Positions 8,453-16,937 are shown, numbered from the stretch's first letter. The stretch: 64,000 nt of DNA from Symmachiella macrocystis (GCF_007860075.1 NZ_SJPP01000001.1:3631490-3695489); one strand, 5' to 3'. Program-made: numbers and translations. The notes: generated by a model from the sequence alone, not told the origin.

Positions 8453-9745
8453 TCAAACTTTCGGTTCCCATTGCGGATCATATTCTCGCGACCAGAGTTC
8501 CATGGCTTTGTCGTCGCCCACGATGTGTCCGTCGTTGTTGCGGCAGGTCATTGCCCGGCCGGTCCGCTGGGCGATATTGCCGAGATGACACAGCAAGGTG
8601 CTCTTGTGTCCCTCTTCAATTTCCGCATTGAGGGCCAACGGTGTGTCGTTACGAATCGCCGCGAGGAAATTGAGGATATGTTCATTGTCCCCTCGGTTGC
8701 CGCCGACCTCTTTGACCACCTTGTCTTTGTTGTCGTATTGGATATACCCGCCGCCACTCTTGATGGAGAGCGTACCGTTCTCGCCATAAAAAGTGGCGAA
8801 ATCGTCGACGTTGTTGTGTCGATTGCAACTCAGTCCATCCCAGGTGATCAGTTGCTTGTTGTCGAATTCCAAAGCCACTGAGGAGGTGTCGGGGGTTTGT
8901 TGATCGTCATTGAACACATACCGACCACCGGTCGATGTCACGCGAATGGGGTAGTCGACTCCCAACCCCCATCGGCAAAGGTCCAGGGCATGCACGCCGT
9001 TGTTGCCCAATTCTCCATTGCCCCAATGCCAAAACCAATGCCATTTGTAAGGGACACGGTTTTCCGCATACGGAATCCGCGGTGCGGGGCCTTGCCAGAG
9101 GTCATAATTCAACTCAGCGGGGACTTCGGCGGGGATTGTTTTTCCGGTTTCTCCGCGAGCACTGGCGTACCAACTGCGGGCACAATAGACCCTGCCGATG
9201 GCCCCTTCGTGTAACTTTGCGATCCCTTCGATGATCCCATCAGAACTGCGGCGCTGTGTTCCCATTTGTACGGCGCGATTATGTTTCCGTGCCGCTTCGA
9301 TCATCATCTCCCCTTCGCGAGGATTGTGACTACACGGTTTTTCGACATAGACGTGCTTGCCGGCGGCACAGGCCAAGATGGTTGCTGGGGCATGCCAGTG
9401 GTTCGGTGCGGCACAGACCAGAGCGTCGACCTCGTTGTCGTCAAGAATCTGGCGAAAATCGCCGATTGCCTGCGGAGTCGGTCCGCCTGCCTTTTCGACG
9501 GCTCCGACAGCGGCTTCAGCGCGCGTCTTATCGACGTCGCACACATACTTGACTTCGCAGCCGGACTGCTTGGTGAACGATTGTGCCAATGAACGACCGC
9601 GACTCATGCCCATGACGCCGACGACGACCTTAGCAGAGGCGGCATTTGCAGCGAAGCTTGTTCCCGTCGATGCCGCGACGCCGATGGCCGCTCCCGTGAG
9701 AGCGGATTGATTGAGAAAAGAACGCCGGTTGAGAGCATCGGCCAT
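8453..9745 (-). CDS. Tat-exported Gfo/Idh/MocA-family oxidoreductase
   Basis: ATG 9745 is chosen because CAGGAG lies 9 bases upstream and the protein then starts with a twin-arginine signal (NRRSFLNQS) and a hydrophobic Ala-rich helix. The Rossmann part follows (VVVGVMGMSRG, YVCDVDK), then EKPCSHNPREGE at the conserved Gfo/Idh EKP motif, and a C-terminal alpha/beta domain rich in Trp. The family uses NAD(P) to oxidise or reduce sugars and other cyclic alcohols. Tat export implies it folds with cofactor before crossing the membrane. The substrate is unknown. It faces the PQQ-propeller gene divergently across 368 bases. Confidence 0.88.
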   Translation of the reverse strand: MADALNRRSFLNQSALTGAAIGVAASTGTSFAANAASAKVVVGVMGMSRGRSLAQSFTKQSGCEVKYVCDVDKTRAEAAVGAVEKAGGPTPQAIGDFRQILDDNEVDALVCAAPNHWHAPATILACAAGKHVYVEKPCSHNPREGEMMIEAARKHNRAVQMGTQRRSSDGIIEGIAKLHEGAIGRVYCARSWYASARGETGKTIPAEVPAELNYDLWQGPAPRIPYAENRVPYKWHWFWHWGNGELGNNGVHALDLCRWGLGVDYPIRVTSTGGRYVFNDDQQTPDTSSVALEFDNKQLITWDGLSCNRHNNVDDFATFYGENGTLSIKSGGGYIQYDNKDKVVKEVGGNRGDNEHILNFLAAIRNDTPLALNAEIEEGHKSTLLCHLGNIAQRTGRAMTCRNNDGHIVGDDKAMELWSREYDPQWEPKV

Positions 9746-10113
9746 AACGAAATACTCCTGGGTCGTGGTTGCGAAATAGCTGCAAGTTAGTATTGATGTT
9801 CGTTGATATGAGTGTACCAAATCACGCGACGATCGTCGAGTTGAAGCCTGTCCAATTGGGAATTCTCTGTCGAATCAACAGGGACGGGGAGCAGTCTTGC
9901 GAAACTATTCGGGGTGGGCGGTGTTCATACTAGGCAGGGTGATATGCTCAACGGAGAGCGTACGCCCTGCGGTTGTCTCCATCGAAACGAACCAATAAGG
10001 TTATTTAGGGGTGGCGGTCAGAGACTTTCCCTGCGAACAGGGACACGACAATCTGCGAGCCGCTTTTGAAATGTGCTTGTCAATTTTTTGTTAATTACGC
10101 TGGGGAAGCGACA
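9746..10113. other. Divergent intergenic region
   Basis: 368 bases between the divergent oxidoreductase (minus) and PQQ-propeller (plus) genes. It must contain both promoters. I see an AT-rich stretch just upstream of the plus-strand gene (around 10080-10095), but no confident -35/-10 pair, operator or RNA structure. Confidence 0.5.
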
Positions 10114-11526
10114 ATGAAAATCTTCGTCCCATGTCTGGTGATTCTCGCCGGTTTGTCGACCAATTTAATGGCGGAAGAACCCGCTGAACAACGAGAATTC
10201 AACTGGCCCGAATGGCGAGGTCCGCTGGCGACCGGCGTGGCTCCCCACGGCAATCCGCCGCTCAAGTGGAGCGAAGAGGAAAATGTCGACTGGAAAGTCG
10301 AAATCCCCGGACTCGGGTATGCGTCACCTATCGTGTGGGGCGACCAGGTGTTCGTTTTGACTGCAGTTGACACGGGAAAGAAAGGAGAACCAACGGCCAA
10401 GCCCGAGGCTGCCGCGGCCGAGGAGCAGCGGCCCGAAGGTGATCGCCCCCGGCGACGAGGACGCGGTCGTGGGGGACGCCGACGCCGGCCGTCTGAGGCT
10501 CCGTCGAACATTCACGATTTTGTGGTGATGAGCATTGATCGTAAAAACGGTGAGGTGATTTGGAAAAAGACAGCGCGCTCGCAGGTTCCCCACGAAGGGT
10601 TCCGCCCCGGCGACAACAGTTTTGCCTCCGCCTCACCGGTCACCGACGGTAAATATTTGTACGCCTCTTTTGGATCGTTCGGCATCTATTGCTACGACCT
10701 GAACGGCAAGTTGATTTGGGAAAAAGACCTGGGCGATTTTCACATGCGCAATGGATTCGGCGAAGGGGGAACGCCCGCGCTGTATGGCGATTGGTTGATT
10801 GTGAATTGTGACCAGGAAACTAATTCGTTTATCGTTGGCATGAACGCTAAAACAGGTGAAATTCAATGGAAAATCGACCGCGACGAGGCTTCCAGTTGGG
10901 GGACTCCGTTGATCGTCGAATTTGACGGTAAAACACAAGTTGTCGTCAACGGCGCCAATCGCGTACGGAGCTACAATATCACCAACGGCAAGGTGATCTG
11001 GGAATGCGGCGGCCAAACCGGAAACGTCATTCCAGCGCCGGTGCGTTTGGGCGACAACGTGGTCTGCATGTCGGGATGGAAGGGAACGGCCATCTTTTCG
11101 ATTCCCTTGTCCGCCAAGGGAGATATTTCTGGCACCGACACGATCAACTGGTACTACGATCGGAGTTCGGATTATCGCGCGGGAACGCCGTATGTCCCGT
11201 CGCCGTTGCTGTATGGCGACGCGTTGTATTTTCTCAAGTCGTATAACGGAATCCTGACGCGGATGTCGGCGGTGACCGGTGAAGTCGATTACGACAACAA
11301 GCGACTGGGGAGTATTTCACGCGTGTACGCTTCGCCGGTGGGGGCTACTGACCGGGTTTATATTACCGGACGCGGCGGGACGACGATGGTGCTGAAACTC
11401 AGCCCCGAGTACGAAGTCTTGGCGACAAATAAGCTGGACTCGCCGGTTGACGCGACTCCCGCAATCGTTGGGGATCAGATGATCGTGCGGGGGCAAAAGT
11501 ATTTGTATTGCTTTCGAGAGAAATAG
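10114..11526 (+). CDS. Secreted PQQ-binding-like beta-propeller protein
   Basis: ATG 10114 follows GGGGAAG by 5-6 bases and begins a signal peptide (MKIFVPCLVILAGLS, cleavage near MAEEP). The mature protein opens with WPEWRGP, the usual start of planctomycete propeller proteins, followed by blades with GDQVFVLTAV, DGKYLYASFG and GDWLIVNC, ending YLYCFREK. This is the WD/PQQ-like eight-bladed fold; true PQQ binding cannot be judged by eye. Unusual is an Arg/Gly-rich insert at residues 106-126 between the first blades. Role unknown; paralogues are typically abundant in planctomycetes. Confidence 0.85.
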   Translation: MKIFVPCLVILAGLSTNLMAEEPAEQREFNWPEWRGPLATGVAPHGNPPLKWSEEENVDWKVEIPGLGYASPIVWGDQVFVLTAVDTGKKGEPTAKPEAAAAEEQRPEGDRPRRRGRGRGGRRRRPSEAPSNIHDFVVMSIDRKNGEVIWKKTARSQVPHEGFRPGDNSFASASPVTDGKYLYASFGSFGIYCYDLNGKLIWEKDLGDFHMRNGFGEGGTPALYGDWLIVNCDQETNSFIVGMNAKTGEIQWKIDRDEASSWGTPLIVEFDGKTQVVVNGANRVRSYNITNGKVIWECGGQTGNVIPAPVRLGDNVVCMSGWKGTAIFSIPLSAKGDISGTDTINWYYDRSSDYRAGTPYVPSPLLYGDALYFLKSYNGILTRMSAVTGEVDYDNKRLGSISRVYASPVGATDRVYITGRGGTTMVLKLSPEYEVLATNKLDSPVDATPAIVGDQMIVRGQKYLYCFREK

Positions 11527-11685
11527 TAGTCAAAGTGAGAGTTCGCACTCGGTGGTTTGGGCGGTTGGGCCAACGGTGGCTGCGCGCCTCAACTGCCCCT
11601 TGCCGGAGTCATCACAGGCACGTCGATCCAACGGTGGACGCGATGTCCGGCCCCATCTTGCCCGCTATTAAGGAGCACAGGATTC

Positions 11686-13155
11686 GTGAGTCATTTCCGT
11701 CCGATGTCCTGCAATCGCTCACGGCGACAACTGATCGTGCTCCTGTTCATGGCAGTGGTCACTTTCTCTTCGGCCACGCTGACGAATGCCGCCGAGGAAA
11801 AAACGAAACGCCGCCGCAAGTCCCGCAAGGCGGCCGCTGCAGAACAAGCAGCGGGCCCGCGCAACTATCGCTCCAAAAACTTCATCATGCATACCGATCT
11901 GCCTAAGAAGGAGGCGCAAGATCTTCTTAAGCGGATGGAGACCATGTTGCGGTTGATCTCCCGGTATTGGGGAGCTCCCTGTCGAAAGACAATTGAATGC
12001 TACGTCGTCAAGGATTTGCAAAAGTGGCCGCCCGGTTCATTGCATCCGCGAGGCGTGCAAAGTATTGCCGCCGGCGGCGGTGTGACGCTCAGTCAATCAC
12101 AAGCCTTGCTGTCTAACCAACAGATTATCGATGCCGACGCCGTCGTGTATGCCGTGGCAAAACGCGGCGTACCGCTGCATGAAGCGGTCCACGCCTATTG
12201 TGCGTTGACCTTCGGCCGGACCGGCCCGACGTGGTATTCAGAAGGCATGGCGGAAATGGGGAATTACTGGCGGCAAAACGATTCCAGTGTCAAGCTGGAA
12301 CCGATTGTGCTCCAGTACCTGCAGAATTCCGAGACCAAAAAACTGGAGGAGATCGTCTACGGCGCACAAATCAGCGGGGACTCCTGGCGGGAGTATGCCT
12401 GGAGGTGGGCGTTGTGCCATTTGCTGGCCAACAATCCGAACTATGCCAAACGATTTCGTCCGTTGGGACTCGCCTTGCTGAACAAACAAAACGTCGATTT
12501 CAAACAGGTCTATGGGGCCATGTTCCAGGAGATCGTGTTTGAATACGAATTCTTCATCCAGCATCTGGACCAGGGACTTCGGTCCGACTTGATCAGTTTC
12601 GATTGGAAACGCAAATTCCGAAAAAGCCGCGGGAATTCGCGGGTCCGTGTCAAAATCTCAGCAGGCCGCGGTTGGCAACCGTCGGGATTGATGGTGGATG
12701 CCGAAATCGAGTACCAATTCAGCGTCGAAGGACATTGGAAGCTCGCGAAAAAAGGTCCAGAACTCGATGCCGATGGGACGGTGATCCTCCCCCCACCAAC
12801 ACCTGACGGGAACGACAAAGTGATCGTCTCAGCCAAACCCGCACCCGAAAAGTCGGCTGATGCCAACGACGGCAATGAGGCTCCCGCCGCAGGACAACTG
12901 CTCGGCATCGTCTTGGTCTATGACGAAGATACCGGGTACCGGCTTTCCAAGCCGTTCAACTTGGGCCGTTACGGAACTTTTACCGCCCCGGCAACGGGAA
13001 ACCTTTATCTGCGTTGTCATGACAAATGGAATGAAATCGCTGATAACTCCGGAACTGTGTCGGCGTCGATCAAGGAACAAGGAATGGGGGCCCCGTTGAA
13101 AGAGCCGAATGCTGAAGTTTTGCGGACTAACAAAGTGAGGTCCACCAACAAATAG
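11686..13155 (+). CDS. Secreted DUF1570-like HExxH protein
   Basis: GTG 11686 is the preferred start (AGGAG at 11671-11675, 10 bases upstream); ATG 11704 is an alternative, and the ORF start at 11557 lacks a ribosome site. A signal anchor (RQLIVLLFMAVVTF) precedes a Lys/Arg-rich stretch. PLHEAVHAY is an HExxH zinc motif, followed about 20 residues later by YSEGMAEMG, the Glu spacing of gluzincins. The remainder is a helical domain and a beta-rich C-terminal part (FTAPATGNLYLRC). This matches the DUF1570 type of planctomycete secreted putative peptidases. A second member lies at 22415. Confidence 0.7.
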   Translation: MSHFRPMSCNRSRRQLIVLLFMAVVTFSSATLTNAAEEKTKRRRKSRKAAAAEQAAGPRNYRSKNFIMHTDLPKKEAQDLLKRMETMLRLISRYWGAPCRKTIECYVVKDLQKWPPGSLHPRGVQSIAAGGGVTLSQSQALLSNQQIIDADAVVYAVAKRGVPLHEAVHAYCALTFGRTGPTWYSEGMAEMGNYWRQNDSSVKLEPIVLQYLQNSETKKLEEIVYGAQISGDSWREYAWRWALCHLLANNPNYAKRFRPLGLALLNKQNVDFKQVYGAMFQEIVFEYEFFIQHLDQGLRSDLISFDWKRKFRKSRGNSRVRVKISAGRGWQPSGLMVDAEIEYQFSVEGHWKLAKKGPELDADGTVILPPPTPDGNDKVIVSAKPAPEKSADANDGNEAPAAGQLLGIVLVYDEDTGYRLSKPFNLGRYGTFTAPATGNLYLRCHDKWNEIADNSGTVSASIKEQGMGAPLKEPNAEVLRTNKVRSTNK

Positions 13156-13231
13156 TTGAATAATCTGCTCCGAGTTTTTTTGCGGGGCATGCTTCACCAA
13201 GATTGAATCGAGACACTTTAAAGAAAATTCG

Positions 13232-13822
13232 ATGATGCTCACTACAACCACGGGACGGATAGCATTTAAGGAGTGGGCGGCGGTCTGCCAGACGCTGCGG
13301 ACCGGTCGGCAAATCGCCATTTTTCGCAAAGGGGGCATCCACGAAGGGCGCGAAGGGTTTCGCGTGGAGCATGATGCCTTTTGGATGTTTCCGACTTACG
13401 AGCATCAATCTCGGGAAGGCCTCTCCGACGAGGCGGCCGATTTGCTGGAACTGTCCCAGGCGAAAAAACCCGCTGGAGGAGGCTGGGCCATCTCGCTGTG
13501 GGCCGAGGTGCAAAGCGTGGTCGAACTCTGCGACGAATCTATTTTACCACGCCTTTCGGGGCAGCATGTGTACGCGCCTCGCACCTTGGACGAACGGTTT
13601 CACTATCGCACGCCAGGACTGTTTGTGTTGCCGGTCCGTGTTTTTCGGTTGCCAGAACCGATCGTGATTCCCAATTCACCGCATTTCGCCGGCTGTAGCA
13701 GTTGGGTCGATCTGCCGGACAGCATCGCCACGGATGGAGTCGAGCCGGTGTTAAGCGACGACGAATTCGCTGTGCGGTTGCACGACCTGTATGCCGCATT
13801 GTCCCCGTCAGCGACAGCATAG
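13232..13822 (+). CDS. DUF1802 family protein
   Basis: 196 residues, no signal peptide. The N-terminus FKEWAAVCQTLRTGRQIAIFRKGGI followed by EHDAFWMFPTYEHQ matches the DUF1802 family found in cyanobacteria and planctomycetes; no biochemical role is established. The motif R-K-G-G-I with a nearby FxFPTYEHQ is the most recognisable part. It starts 76 bases after the DUF1570-like gene and could share its transcript. I do not assign a function. Confidence 0.75.
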   Translation: MMLTTTTGRIAFKEWAAVCQTLRTGRQIAIFRKGGIHEGREGFRVEHDAFWMFPTYEHQSREGLSDEAADLLELSQAKKPAGGGWAISLWAEVQSVVELCDESILPRLSGQHVYAPRTLDERFHYRTPGLFVLPVRVFRLPEPIVIPNSPHFAGCSSWVDLPDSIATDGVEPVLSDDEFAVRLHDLYAALSPSATA

Positions 13823-13918
13823 CTGGTGGATTTAATGTCAGGCACGTTGGCGGCAGCGAATCAACAAGACGCCCTCGATTGAACCAGAATACTGAACTTC
13901 AAATACGACTTGAGAACC

Positions 13919-14710
13919 ATGCTCGACACACCATTAACAACGGACGATATTGCGGCGTTTCATCGCGATGGATTTATTGTGATTCCGCACCTATTTGACA
14001 CCGAGGAGATCGACCTCTTGGGGAAGATCGCCCGCGCGGATCAGCTGATGGCGGCCAATGCCAGTGGGCGTCGGGATGGGGAAGGCGGAACGGTCAAATT
14101 ATCAATCTCCAATGAATTGGAAGAGGACATCTATGCGGCGTTTGTCCGTTGTCCACGCTTGGCCGGGACGATGGAGCAACTGCTCGGCGGCGAGGTTTAT
14201 CATTATCACCATAAGATGATTCTCAAGGAACCGCTGATCGGCGGCGCTTGGGAATGGCATCAGGATTATGGGTATTGGTACAACAACGGCTGCCTGTTTC
14301 CGGACATGGCGAGTTGTATGGTGGCGGTTGATCGCTCCTCGCAAGCCAACGGTTGCCTGCAGGTGTTGCGGGGTTCGCATCTGATGGGACGTGTGAATCA
14401 TATCACTGTCGGCGACCAGACCGGAGCCGACCCGGAACGGGTTGCGGTGGCGCTGGAACGTTTGGAGTTGGTCTATGTGGAACTTGATCCCGGTTCCGCT
14501 GTATTCTTTCATAGCAACTTGTTGCATCGCTCGGACCAGAACAAAAGTGTCGATCCACGGTGGACTCTGATTGCCTGTTACAACATGGCCCGCAACGACC
14601 CCTATAAGGAATCCCATCATCCACGGTACTCTCCTTTGGAAAGCTGGCCGGATGAGCGGATCAAAGAATTGGGGCGGACGCAATGGGAACAGATGCGCTC
14701 AGAGGTCTGA
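13919..14710 (+). CDS. Phytanoyl-CoA dioxygenase family protein
   Basis: Start at ATG 13919 (MLDTPLTTDD), inside a slightly longer frame opening at a TTG. The N-terminus (FHRDGFIVIPHLFD) is typical of the family. His114 and Asp116 (WEWHQDYGYW) and His203 (NLLHRSDQN) form the expected 2-His-1-carboxylate iron site. Family members are Fe(II)/2-oxoglutarate oxygenases that hydroxylate small molecules. The substrate is unknown. No signal peptide, so cytoplasmic. No close operon partner. Confidence 0.88.
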   Translation: MLDTPLTTDDIAAFHRDGFIVIPHLFDTEEIDLLGKIARADQLMAANASGRRDGEGGTVKLSISNELEEDIYAAFVRCPRLAGTMEQLLGGEVYHYHHKMILKEPLIGGAWEWHQDYGYWYNNGCLFPDMASCMVAVDRSSQANGCLQVLRGSHLMGRVNHITVGDQTGADPERVAVALERLELVYVELDPGSAVFFHSNLLHRSDQNKSVDPRWTLIACYNMARNDPYKESHHPRYSPLESWPDERIKELGRTQWEQMRSEV

Positions 14711-14952
14711 TCCGGTGGAATTGAGCAGCAGGAAAACTTCACGAATCGTGGCGAAGTCGCCGGTATGAACTTGACGCAATGAGGCGCGCAGCGGCAAGAT
14801 ATGCTGAGTTAGTTATTGAGCTGCGCGAGGAATTGATGAGCGTTGTCGCTGATCGGTCCACAAGTGAAGAAAGATTCCGTTGGTTTTCGGTCATGGCGCT
14901 CCGTGATGGTCGCGGGCGATTAATGACATCAGCTGTTTCCGGGAGAGTCCTC

Positions 14953-15327
14953 ATGAGTAAAGTCTTTGCGTTGTTGAGTACGACGATGATCGTCGCTGGT
15001 TTGATCACCGTGGCCACTGCGGCCGACGATGAAAAGCCGGTGGCCAAGCATTCCGTTAAAGAGGTGATGAAGGATGCCCACAAGTCGGGGCTCGTCAAGA
15101 AAGTCGTGGGCAAGACTGCCAGCGACGACGAACGTGAGCAGTTGGTGGAATTGTACATCGCCATGGCCCAGAACGACGCGCCGAAGGGGAGCCAAAAGGA
15201 TTGGAAGATCCTGACATCCCGTTTGGTCGTGGCGGCGGCCGACGCGGCGGATGATCCCGAGAATGTCGACGCCTTAAAAAAGGTGACGAATTGTGGCGCT
15301 TGTCACAAGGTCCACAAGCCTGCCTAA
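14953..15327 (+). CDS. Small exported c-type cytochrome with C-terminal heme motif
   Basis: ATG 14953 is used because GGGAGAG lies 5-6 bases upstream and the protein then begins with a signal peptide (MSKVFALLSTTMIVAG, cleavage near ATAAD). The upstream frame back to 14779 has no leader-like character. The mature ~100 residues are Lys/Ala/Asp-rich and predicted helical. The only heme motif, CGACH, is at residues 114-118, six residues from the C-terminus. A C-terminal CxxCH on a helical protein resembles cytochrome c'/c556 layout; that is inference. A strong terminator follows at 15362. Confidence 0.82.
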   Translation: MSKVFALLSTTMIVAGLITVATAADDEKPVAKHSVKEVMKDAHKSGLVKKVVGKTASDDEREQLVELYIAMAQNDAPKGSQKDWKILTSRLVVAAADAADDPENVDALKKVTNCGACHKVHKPA

Positions 15328-15361
15328 GCAGATTGTGTCTACGAAGTTTTCGTGACCAGAC

Positions 15362-15400
15362 AACCAACCCGTTGCTTTACGCAGCGGGTTGGTTTTTTTT
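15362..15400 (+). terminator. Rho-independent terminator between cytochrome and MNIO genes
   Basis: AACCAACCCGTTGC and GCAGCGGGTTGGTT form a 14-base stem with one G-T pair and a TTTAC loop, followed by TTTTTT. It ends the cytochrome transcript and lies beyond the 3' end of the convergent minus-strand MNIO gene. Confidence 0.88.
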
Positions 15401-15414
15401 ATTGCAGCAACACG

Positions 15415-16356
15415 CTATTCCACGTCGGCATTGATGAACGATAGCGGGTGCGGCACAGTCGATGCTTGAGGGGATGCTTCCCATGACACTTCGTCGGGCA
15501 GGTCGGCTTGTTCTGTCGCGACTTCAGCCTTGCCCATGAACCGCTGAGCCTTGAGGACCTCGGCATGCAGGATTGGAAACTCCGGGATGTTGGCGTCCCA
15601 TTCCAGCAGCGTCGAACTGCCGCCGGTCAGGTGGTGTGCCTCGCGGTACAGTTCCCACACGGAGTCAATCACATGACCGTCGTGCGTGTCGATGATGTGT
15701 GTGCCGCAATTCGTGTGGCCGGCCAGGTGAAACTGGACGACGCGGTCATGCGGCACGGCCTGTAGGTATTCCCGCGGATCCAAATCGTGGTTGTAGCAGG
15801 AAACGTAGATGTTGTTCACATCCAGCAGCAGTCCGCAATTAGTCTGCTCGGCCATGCGAGTGAGGAATTCCCATTCGCTGATCGTCGAGGCGGCAAAGGT
15901 GACGTAAGTGCTGGGGTTTTCCAATACGATCGGCCGCTCAAGCACATCTTGCACGATGCGAATCCGCTCGGTGACGTGCGCCAACGTCTCTTCGTTGAGT
16001 GGAATCGGCAACAGGTCGTGGGCATTTTGCCCGGCGACGCCGGTCCAGCACAAGTGGTCGGAGATCCACACGGCATTGATTTCGGCCCCGAGGCGTTTGA
16101 GCTTGGCCAGATATTCAAAATCGACCGGATCGGTGCTGCCGATCGACAACGAGACGCCATGCATCACCAGCGGATAGCGTTCGGCGATTTGGTCGAGGAC
16201 ATAACGCGGTCGGCCTTGCGAGTCGATGTAATTCTCGGAGATGATCTCAAACCAATCAACGTTGGGGTGGTGTTTGAGAATGTAGGGATAATGCACCGCC
16301 CGCAGTCCCACGCCAAAACCGAGGTTCGGATATCCCAGTCGCGGACTGCTCATCAT
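15415..16356 (-). CDS. DUF692 / MNIO-family iron enzyme, putative peptide-modifying oxidase
   Basis: The frame opens at a TTG (16365) that overlaps the GGAG ribosome site, so the start is one of the two tandem ATGs at 16356/16353. The TIM-barrel residues of the family are present: His66 (VMHGVS), Asp100-His101 (SDH), Glu146 (VLENPS), Asp179/Asn181 (LLDVNN), His210 and His214 (QFHLAGH), His225 (DTHD), Glu252 (LLEWD). Characterised members (MbnB, TglH, bufferin and chryseobasin maturases) are multinuclear iron enzymes that oxidise Cys residues of ribosomal peptides. About 35 residues (ATEQADLP to the end) extend past the usual barrel end. It lies 107 bases downstream of the Cys-rich lipoprotein gene, its likely substrate. 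No separate partner (DUF2063 type) is adjacent. Confidence 0.9.
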   Translation of the reverse strand: MMSSPRLGYPNLGFGVGLRAVHYPYILKHHPNVDWFEIISENYIDSQGRPRYVLDQIAERYPLVMHGVSLSIGSTDPVDFEYLAKLKRLGAEINAVWISDHLCWTGVAGQNAHDLLPIPLNEETLAHVTERIRIVQDVLERPIVLENPSTYVTFAASTISEWEFLTRMAEQTNCGLLLDVNNIYVSCYNHDLDPREYLQAVPHDRVVQFHLAGHTNCGTHIIDTHDGHVIDSVWELYREAHHLTGGSSTLLEWDANIPEFPILHAEVLKAQRFMGKAEVATEQADLPDEVSWEASPQASTVPHPLSFINADVE

Positions 16357-16369
16357 GCTCTCCAAAAAT

Positions 16370-16442
16370 CAACGCCGTGTAACCGCAATGCAGCGTTTGC
16401 ACGGCGTGCTTATCCGTCAGCCCCCGACTTCGCCGGGGGGCC
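16370..16442 (-). promoter_or_regulatory. Structured intercistronic region between Cys-rich protein and MNIO genes
   Basis: Two inverted repeats occupy the 107-base gap. The first (16419-16442, just after the upstream stop codon) is a GC hairpin of GCCCCCG type with a 7-base loop and no T-tract. The second has perfect 8-base arms ACGCCGTG (16372-16379) and CACGGCGT (16400-16407) and ends about 10 bases from the MNIO ribosome site. They could set the substrate-to-enzyme expression ratio by mRNA processing or partial termination; this is inference. Confidence 0.4.
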
Positions 16443-16463
16443 GCACATTGAATCTCCGATCCA

Positions 16464-16937
16464 TTAACCTTTAGCGGGTGCCGCACCAACCGGTTCACCG
16501 GCAGCTTTGCGTTCTGCTTCGAATGCCGTGCGAACTTTTTCCCAAGTGCCGTCCATCAACGGGACAGCGCATTCGCCTTTGCCGGCACACTCGTTTTTGC
16601 CAGCAGTCTCACCGCATCCGCCTTCGCCCTTGCATTCATTTTGTGTATGGCAGGTATGTGCTTTAGCCGTAGCGCACGTGCCTTGTCCGGCGCAAGCATT
16701 GTTGCCATCGGCTCCCTGGCCCTTGCAAGCATTCAATCCGCGGCAGACATGTTTTTCCGCTGCAGCGACATCCGTCCCGGTTTCGGGAGTTTCTGTGCTG
16801 CCGGTTTCGCTACCGCCGGAGGCGGGGGCGGGCTCTTCGCTGCCGCCGCAACCAATGGCTGTCCCAGCCAGCATGCCACCAAACGCGGCGACGGTGAACT
16901 TACTGAAATCTCTGCGGTTCAATTCCGATGGTTTCAT
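16464..16937 (-). CDS. Cys-rich Tat lipoprotein, candidate substrate of the adjacent MNIO enzyme
   Basis: ATG 16937 is chosen over GTG 16949 because AGGTGAGG sits 6 bases upstream of it. The N-terminus has a twin-arginine motif (NRRDFSK) and a lipobox ending GTAIGC, so the product is a Tat-exported lipoprotein of 157 residues. A Ser/Thr/Glu-rich linker follows. The core has nine cysteines in repeats such as CRGLNAC, CAGQGTC, CHTQNEC, CKGEGGC and CAGKGEC: five C-x5-C pairs, with Asn/Glu, Lys and Gly around them. A charged helical tail without Cys ends in Pro/Ala. Cys-rich Gly/Lys repeats next to a DUF692 gene are typical of copper-binding bufferin/Hvf-type precursors. Function as such is inference; direct metal binding without modification is the alternative. 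Confidence 0.82.
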   Translation of the reverse strand: MKPSELNRRDFSKFTVAAFGGMLAGTAIGCGGSEEPAPASGGSETGSTETPETGTDVAAAEKHVCRGLNACKGQGADGNNACAGQGTCATAKAHTCHTQNECKGEGGCGETAGKNECAGKGECAVPLMDGTWEKVRTAFEAERKAAGEPVGAAPAKG

